A stretch of 64,000 nt of DNA. Origin: an uncultured Spirochaetia bacterium (GTDB lineage: Bacteria; Spirochaetota; Spirochaetia; SZUA-6; Bin103). Where the stretch lies: contig CATQHW010000002.1 of assembly GCA_958296075.1 (NCBI GenBank), forward strand, positions 186,001 to 250,000, written 5' to 3'. The translations under genes were made by a program, and so were the position numbers. Position 1 is the first letter of the stretch; each line of letters opens with the position of its first letter. The notes below the pieces were generated by a model that saw only the letters and a program-made list of their open reading frames with translations, was not told the DNA's origin and made no database searches. This document shows positions 12,001 to 21,000 of the stretch, one piece after another.

Positions 12001-15000
12001 GGCGAGACGGCGAACGCGACGGACACGGCGACGATCAACGCGGTGAACAACGACAAGGACGAGCCGGACCGGAGCGTGACGGTGACGGGCAGTGCCCAGA
12101 ACAGCCAGGGAGCTGGCGCGGTGACCGGCGCGCCGCTGACGATCACCGACGACGACGCGAAGCCGACGGTGACGCTGTCGGTGACGGACAGTTCGATAGC
12201 GGAGAATGGCGGGACGACGACGGTGAGTGCGAAGCTGGGCCATGCGTCGAGCGCGGCGACGACGATCACGGTGACGGCGGTGGCGGGCGCGTACACGGTG
12301 GGGTCTGACGCGACGATCACGATTGCGGCTGGTGAGACGGCGAACGCGACCGACAGCGTGACGATCACGGCGGTGGACGACGCGGTGGACAACGTGGGCA
12401 ACCGCGCGGTGACGGTGACGGGGACGGCGCGGAACAGCCAGGGCGTGGGGACGGTGACGGGAGCGGCGCTGACGCTGACCGACGACGAGGCGACGCCGGC
12501 GGCGACGCTGGTGCTGAGTCCGGCGACGATTGACGAGCACGACGGGACGAACGTGGGGTCGAGCACGGTGACGGCAACACTGAACCGAGCGTCGAGCGAG
12601 GCGGTGACGCTGACGGTGGGGGCGACGGCCGGGACGAACGCGGCGGCGGGCGACTTCAGTCTGTCGACCGCGAAGACGTTGAGCATTGCGGCCGGGGCGA
12701 CGAGCAGCACCGGCATGGTGACGGTGACGGCGGTCAATAACACGACGGATGCGCCGGACAAGGAAGTGACGGTATCGGCGACGGTGAGCGGGGACAGCGG
12801 GGTGGCGGCGCCGGCGAGCGTGACGCTGACGATCGAGGACGACGAGGCGGCGCCGACGGTGACGTTGGCGGTGGCGGCGAGTTCGATTTCGGAGAGCGGC
12901 GGGACGACGACGGTGAGTGCGACGCTGGGCCATGCGTCGAGCGCGGCGACGACGATCACGGTGACGGCGGTGGCGAACGCGTACACGGTGGGGTCTGACG
13001 CGACGATCACGATTGCGGCGGGAGAGACGGCGAACGCGACGGACACGGCGACGATCGACGCGGTGAACAACAGCAAGGACGAGCCGGACCGGAGCGTGAC
13101 GGTGACGGGGAGCGCGCAGAACAGCCAGGGAGTGGGCGCGGTGAGCGGCGCGGCGTTGACGATCACCGACGACGACGCGGCGCCGACGGTGACGCTTTCG
13201 GTGGCGGCGAGTTCGATTTCGGAGAGCGGCGGGACGACGACGGTGAGTGCGACGCTGAGTCACGCGTCGAGCGCGGCGACGACGATCACGGTGACGGCGG
13301 TGGCGGGCGCGTACACGGTGGGGTCTGACGCGACGATCACGATTGCGGCGGGCGAGACGGCGAACGCGACGGACACGGCGACGATCGACGCGGTGAACAA
13401 CGACAAGGACGAGCCGGACCGGAGCGTGACGGTGACGGGGAGCGCGCAGAACAGTCAGGGAGCGGGCGCGGTGAGCGGCGCGGCGTTGACGATCACCGAC
13501 GACGACGCGGCGCCGACGGTGAGGCTGGCGGTGGCGGCCGCCTCGATAGCGGAGAACGGCGGGACGACGACGGTGAGTGCGACGCTGAGCCATGCGTCGA
13601 GCGCGGCGACGACGATCACGGTGACGGCGGTGGCGGACGCGTACACGGTGGGGTCTGACGCGACGATCACGATTGCGGCTGGTGAGACGGCGAACGCGAC
13701 CGACAGCGTGACGATCACGGCGGTGGACGACGCGGTGGACAACGTGGGCAACCGCGCGGTGACGGTGACGGGGACGGCGCAGAACAGCCAGGGCGTGGGG
13801 CCGGTGACGGGAGCGGCGCTGACGCTGACCGACGACGAGGCGACGCCGGCGGCGACGCTGGTGCTGAGTCCGGCGACGATCGACGAGCACGACGGGACGA
13901 ACGTGGGGTCGAGCACGGTGACGGCGACGCTGAACCGAGCGTCGAGCGAGGCGGTGACGCTGACGGTGGCGGCGACCGCGGGGACGAATGCGGCGGCGGG
14001 CGACTTCAGTCTGTCGAGCGCGCAGACGCTGACCATCGCGGCCGGGGAGACGAGCAGCACCGGGACGGTGACGGTGAAGGCGGTTGATAACACGACGGAT
14101 GCGCCGGACAAGGGAGTGACGGTATCGGCGGCGGTGAGCGGGGACAGCGGGGTGGCGGCGCCGGCGAGCGTGACGCTGACGATCGAGGACGACGAGGCGG
14201 CGCCGGAGGTGACGCTGGAGGTGGCGGACACCTCGATTCCGGAGAGCGGTGGGACGACGACGGTGACGGCGACGCTGGGCCATGCGTCGAGCGCGGCGAC
14301 GACGATCACGGTGACGGCGGTGGCGGGCGCCTACACGGTGGGGTCTGACGCGACGATCACGATCGCGGCGGGCGAGACGGCGAACGCGACCGACAGCGTG
14401 ACGATCACCGCGGTGGACGACGCCATCGACAACGTGGTCAACCGCACGGCGACGGTGACCGGAACGGCGCAGAACAGCCAGGGCGTGGGCACGGTGATGG
14501 GAGCGAGCCTCACCCTTACCGACGACGAGGGAGTGCCGACGGCGACGCTGGTGTTGAGTCCGGCGACGATCGACGAGCACGACGGGACGAACGTGGGGTC
14601 GAGCACGGTGACGGCGACGCTGAACCGTGCGTCGAGCAAGGACGTGACACTGACGGTGGGGGCAACGGCGGGGACGAACGCGGCGGCGAGCGACTTCAGC
14701 CTGTCGAGCGCGCAGACGTTGAGCATTGCGGCCGGGGCGACGAGCAGTACCGGCACGGTGACGGTGACGGCGGTCGATAACACGACGGACGCGCCGGACA
14801 AGGAAGTGACGGTATCGGCGGCGGTGAGCGGCGACAGCGGGGTGGCGGCGCCGGCGAGCGTGACGCTGACGATCGAGGACGACGAGGCGAAGCCGACGGT
14901 GACGCTGGAGGTGGCGGACACCTCGATTCCGGAGAGCGGCGGTTCGACGACGGTGAGTGCGACGCTGGGCCATGCGTCGAGCGCGGCGACGACGATCACG

Positions 15001-18000
15001 GTGACGGCGGTGGCGGACGCGTACACGGTGGGGTCGGACGCGACGATCACGATTGCGGCGGGCGAGACGGCGAACGCGACGGACACGGCGACGATCAACG
15101 CGGTGAACGACGCCATCGACAACGTGGGCAACCGCTCGGTGACGGTGACGGGAACGGCGCAGAACAGCCAGGGCGTGGGGCCGGTGGCGGGAGCGGCGCT
15201 GACGTTGACCGATGACGAGGCGACGCCGGCGGCGACGCTGGTGTTGAGTCCGGCGACGATCGACGAGCACGACGGGACGAACGTGGGGTCGAGCACGGTG
15301 ACCGCGACGCTGAACCGTGCGTCGAGCGAGGCGGTGACACTGACGGTGTCGGCGACGGCGGGGGCGAACGCGGCGGCGAGCGACTTCAGTCTGTCGAGCG
15401 CGCAGACGCTGACCATCGCAGCCGGCGCGACGAGCAGCACCGGCACGGTGACGGTGACGGCGGTCGATAACACGACGGACGCGCCGGACAAGGAAGTGAC
15501 GGTATCGGCGACGGTGAGCGGGGACAGCGGGGTGGCGGCGCCAGCGAGCGTGACGCTGACGATCGAGGACGACGAGGCGGCGCCGACGGTGACGCTGGAG
15601 GTGGCGGACAGTTCGATCTCGGAGAGCGGCGGGACGACGACGGTGAGTGCGACACTGAGTCACGCGTCGAGCGCGGTGACGACGATCACGGTGACGGCGG
15701 TGACGGGCGCGTACACGGTGGGGTCTGACGCGACGATCACGATTGCGGCGGGAGAGACGGCGAACGCGGCGGACACGGCGAGGATCAACGCGGTGAACAA
15801 CGACAAGGACGAGCCGGACCGGAGCGTGACGGTGACGGGGAGCGCGCAGAACAGTCAGGGAGCGGGCGCGGTGAGCGGCGCGGCGTTGACGATCACCGAC
15901 GACGACGCGGCGCCGACGGTGACGCTTTCGGTGACGGACAGTTCGATCTCGGAGAGCGGCGGGACGACGACGGTGAGTGCGAAGCTGGGCCATGCGTCGA
16001 GCGCGGCGACGACGGTCACGGTGACGGCGGTGGCGGGCGCGTACACGGTGGGGTCTGACGCGACGATCACGATTGCGGCGGGCGAGACGGCGAACGCGAC
16101 GGACACGGCGACGATCGACGCGGTGAACAACAGCAAGGACGAGCCGGACCGGAGCGTGACGGTGACGGGGAGCGCGCAGAACAGCCAGGGAGTGGGCGCG
16201 GTGAGCGGCGCGGCGTTGACGATCACCGACGACGACGCGGCGCCGACGGTGACGCTTTCGGTGGCGGCGAGTTCGATTTCGGAGAGCGGCGGGACGACGA
16301 CGGTGAGTGCGACGCTGAGTCACGCGTCGAGCGCGGCGACGACGATCACGGTGACGGCGGTGGCGGGCGCGTACACGGTGGGGTCTGACGCGACGATCAC
16401 GATTGCGGCGGGCGAGACGGCGAACGCGACGGACACGGCGACGATCGACGCGGTGAACAACGACAAGGACGAGCCGGACCGGAGCGTGACGGTGACGGGG
16501 AGCGCGCAGAACAGTCAGGGAGCGGGCGCGGTGAGCGGCGCGGCGTTGACGATCACCGACGACGACGCGGCGCCGACGGTGAGGCTGGCGGTGGCGGCCG
16601 CCTCGATAGCGGAGAACGGCGGGACGACGACGGTGAGTGCGACGCTGAGCCATGCGTCGAGCGCGGCGACGACGATCACGGTGACGGCGGTGGCGGACGC
16701 GTACACGGTGGGGTCGGACGCGACGATCACGATTGCGGCGGGCGAGACGGCGAACGCGACCGACAGCGTGACGATCACGGCGGTGGACGACGCGGTGGAC
16801 AACGTGGGCAACCGCGCGGTGAGGGTGACGGGGACGGCGCGGAACAGCCAGGGCGTGGGGCCGGTGACGGGAGCGGCGCTGACGCTGACCGACGACGAGG
16901 CGACGCCGGCGGCGACGCTGGTGCTGAGTCCGGCGACGATCGACGAGCACGACGGGACGAACGTGGGGTCGAGCACGGTGACGGCAACGCTGAACCGAGC
17001 GTCGAGCGAGGCGGTGACGCTGACGGTGGGGGCAACGGCGGGGACGAACGCGGTGACGAGCGACTTCAGTCTGTCGAGCGAGCAGACGTTGAGCATTGCG
17101 GCCGGGGCGACGAGCAGCACCGGGACGGTGACGGTGACGGCGGTCAATAACACGACGGATGCGCCGGACAAGGAAGTGACGGTATCGGCGACGGTGAGCG
17201 GGGACAGCGGGGTGGCGGCGCCAGCGAGCGTGACGCTGACGATTGAGGACGACGAGGCGGCGCCGGGCGTGAGGCTGGCGCTGGCGGCCGCCTCGATCTC
17301 CGAGAACGGCGGTTCGACGACGGTGAGTGCGACGCTGGGCCATGCGTCGAGCGCGGCGACGACGATCACGGTGACGGCGGTGGCGGGCGCCTACACGGTG
17401 GGCTCTGACGCGACGATCACGATTGCGGCTGGTGAGACGGCGAACGCGGCGGACACGGCGAGGATCAACGCGGTGAACAACGACAAGGACGAGCCGGACC
17501 GGAGCGTGACGGTGACGGGGAGCGCGCAGAACAGTCAGGGAGCGGGCGCGGTGAGCGGCGCGTCGTTGACCATCACCGACGACGACGCGAAGCCGACGGT
17601 GACGCTGGCGGTGGCGGACAGTTCGATCGCGGAGAACGGCGGGACGACGACGGTGACGGCGACGCTGAGTCACGCGTCGAGCGCGGCGACGACGGTCACG
17701 GTGGCGGCGGTGGCGAACGCCTACACGGTGGGGTCTGACGCGACGATCACGATTGCGGCGGGAGAGACGGCGAACGCGACCGACACTGTGATGATTACGG
17801 CGGTGGACGACGCCATCGACAACGTGGTCGACCGCACGGTGACGGTGACGGGGACGGCGCAGAACAGCCAGGGCGTGGGCACGGTGATGGGAGCGAGCCT
17901 CACCCTTACCGACGACGAAGCGACGCCGGCGGCGACGCTGGCGCTGAGTCCGGCGACGATTGACGAGCACGACGGGACGAACGCGGGGTCGAGCACGGTG

Positions 18001-21000
18001 ACGGCGACGCTGAACGGTGCGTCGAGCGAGGCGGTGACGCTGACGGTGTCGGCGACGGCGGGGACGAACGCGGCGGCGGGCGACTTCAGTCTGTCGAGCG
18101 CGAAGACGTTGAGCATTGCGGCCGGGGCGACGAGCAGCACCGGGACGGTGACGGTGACGGCGGTTGATAACACGACGGATGCGCCGGACAAGGAAGTGAC
18201 GGTATCGGCGGCGGTGAGCGGGAACAGCGGGGTGGCGGCGCCAGCGAGCGTGACGCTGACGATCGAGGACGACGAGGCGGCGCCGACGGTGACGCTGGAG
18301 GTGGCGGACACCTCGATTCCGGAGAGCGGTGGGACGACGACGGTGAGTGCGACGCTGGGCCATGCGTCGAGCGCGGCGACGACGATCACGGTGACGGCGG
18401 TGACGGGCGCGTACACGGTGGGGTCTGACGCGACGATCACGATTGCGGCGGGAGAGACGGCGAACGCGGCGGACACGGCGAGGATCAACGTGGTGAACAA
18501 CGACCAGGACGAGCCGGACCGGAGCGTGACGGTGACGGGGAGCGCGCAGAACAGTCAGGGAGCGGGCGCGGTGAGCGGCGCGTCGTTGACCATCACCGAC
18601 GACGACGCGAAGCCGACGGTGACGCTGGAGGTGGCGGACAGTTCGATCGCGGAGAACGGCGGGACGACGACGGTGAGTGCGACGCTGAGTCACGCGTCGA
18701 GCGCGGCGACGACGGTCACGGTGGCGGCGGTGGCGAACGCCTACACGGTGGGGTCTGACGCGACGATCACGATTGCGGCGGGAGAGACGGCGAACGCGAC
18801 CGACACTGTGATGATTACGGCGGTGGACGACGCCATCGACAACGTGGTCGACCGCACGGTGACGGTGACGGGGACGGCGCAGAACAGCCAGGGCGTGGGC
18901 ACGGTGATGGGAGCGAGCCTCACCCTTACCGACGACGAGGGAGCGCCGGCGGCGACGCTGGTGCTGAGCCCGGCGGCGATCGCCGAGCACGACGGGAGCG
19001 ACCCTGGGTCGAGCACGGTGACGGCGACGCTGAACGGTGCGTCGAGCGAGGCGGTAACGCTGACGGTGTCGGCGACGGCGGGGACGAACGCGGCGGCGAG
19101 CGACTTCAGTCTGTCGACCGAGGACACGCTGACCATCGCGGCCGGGGCGACGACGAGCACCGGCACGGTGACGGTGACTGCGGTGGACAACGCGGTCGAC
19201 GCGCCGGACAAGGAAGTGACGGTATCGGCGACGGTGAGCGGGGACAGCGGGGTGGCGGCGCCGGCGAGCGTGACGCTGACGATCGAGGACGACGAGGCGG
19301 CGCCGGGCGTGACGCTGGCGGTAGCGGACGCCGCGATCGACGAGAACGGCGGGACGACGACGGTGACGGCAACGCTGGACCATGCGTCGAGCGCCGCGAC
19401 GACGATCACGGTGACGGCGGAGGACGGCGCCTACACGGTGGGCGATGAGGCGACGATCACGATCGCGGCTGGCGAGACGGCGAACACGGCAGACAGCGTG
19501 ACGATCACGGCGGTGGACGACGCCATCGATAACGTAGGCGACCGCACGGTGACGGTGAGCGGAACGGCGCAGAACAGCCAGGGCGTGGGGACGGTGACGG
19601 GCGCGAGTCTCACTCTTACCGACGACGAGGGAGCGCCGGCGGCGACGCTGGTGCTGAGTCCGGCGAAGATCGCCGAGCACGACGGGACGAACGCGGGGTC
19701 GAGCACGGTGACGGCGACGCTGAACCGAGCGTCGAGCAAGGACGTGACGCTGACGGTGGTGGCGGCGGCAGGGACGAACGCGGCGGCGGGCGACTTCAGT
19801 CTGTCGACCGAGGACACGCTGACCATCGCGGCTGGGGCGACGAGCAGCACCGGCACGGTGACGGTGACGGCGGTGGACAACGCAGTCGACGCGCCGGACA
19901 AGGAAGTCACGGTATCGGCGACGGTGAGCGGGGACAGCGGGGTGGCGGCGACGGCGAGCGTGACGCTGACGATCGAGGACGACGAGGCGGCGCCGGGGGT
20001 GACGCTGGCGGTGGCCGACAGCGCGATCGACGAGGACGGCGGGACGACGGCGGTGACCGCGACGCTGAGCCATGCGTCGAGCGAGGCGACGACGATCACG
20101 GTGACGGCGGTGGACCGGGCCTACGCGGTGGGGTCGGACGCGACGATCGCGATTTCGGCGGGAGAGACGGCGAACGCGGCGGACAGCGTGACGATCACGG
20201 CCATCGACAACGACGTACTCAGCGGCGACCGCGCGGTGACGGTGACGGGGACGGCGCAGAACAGCCAGGGCGTGGGGGCCGTGACCGGCGCGGCGCTGAC
20301 CATCAGCGACGACGAAGGCGTGACGTCGTTCGCGATGAGCGGCTGGGTGGAGGATCAGGATTGGACCGAGGGCCAGGCGATCACGCCGTTCACGTTGCCG
20401 GCAGCGATCGGCGGCAGCGGCGCGGTGAGTTACGAGTTGTCACCGGAGTTGCCCGCGGGCGTGAGCCGGAACGCCGACACCCGCGAGGTTTCCGGCACGC
20501 CGGAGGCGGTCGTTGCGGAGACCGAATACACCTGGACCGCCACCGACAGCGGTGGTGCTACCGTACACGTGAAGTTCACCATCGAGGTCAGGGAAGGCCA
20601 GACGGATTCACCTCCGGAGCCGCCGGAGCCTCCAGAGCCGCCGGAGGTCGTTCCGGTGAGGGTGTCGATCGGCGACGCGTCGGTCATGGAAGGCGACGGG
20701 ACCATGGTCGAAGCCGAGTTCACGGTGAAGCTCGACCAAGCGAGCCCGGAGCCGGTCACGGTGGCGTTTGCGACCCGGGACGCCACCGCGATTGCGGGGG
20801 CCGACTACAAGCACCGCGCCGGGAGCGTGACCTTCGCGCCGGGTGAGACGAGACAGATGATCGCGGTGTCGGTGCTGCCGGACACCACGGTGGAGGCGAC
20901 CGAGGAGTTCATGGTGGCGCTGGTCGAGCAGGAGAACGTGGTGCTGGAGCGGGCGCTGGCGCGGGGCACGATCGGCGACAACGACGTGGCGCTGCTGGCG

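Larger units (their letters stand above)
10441..20320 (+). repeat. repeat block 3: about 29 A/B modules, highly similar DNA
   Basis: Type A units are 330 bp and type B about 357-360 bp. A-A-B makes a 1020-bp (340-codon) super-unit. Neighbouring super-units are nearly identical: for example 17701-17919 repeats at 18721-18939. High DNA identity points to recent amplification or gene conversion. Confidence 0.88.

Noticed and set aside
13024..16715. Diversity-generating retroelement or phase-variable cassette
   Set aside because: No reverse transcriptase, template/variable repeat pair with adenine-biased changes, or recombinase gene is present; ordinary repeat recombination explains the pattern.
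9580..20073. Very long open frame (about 3500 codons) on the minus strand opposite the giant gene
   Set aside because: Composition is almost only Arg, His and Ala in register with the plus-strand repeats. It is the shadow of a GC-rich repetitive gene, with no domain and no start context. The same applies to 3064-4974 and the many 200-600 codon minus frames up to 22374.
10441..20320. CRISPR-like array of regular repeats
   Set aside because: Period is 330-360 bp, the repeats are translated without interruption and there are no unique short spacers. They encode protein modules.
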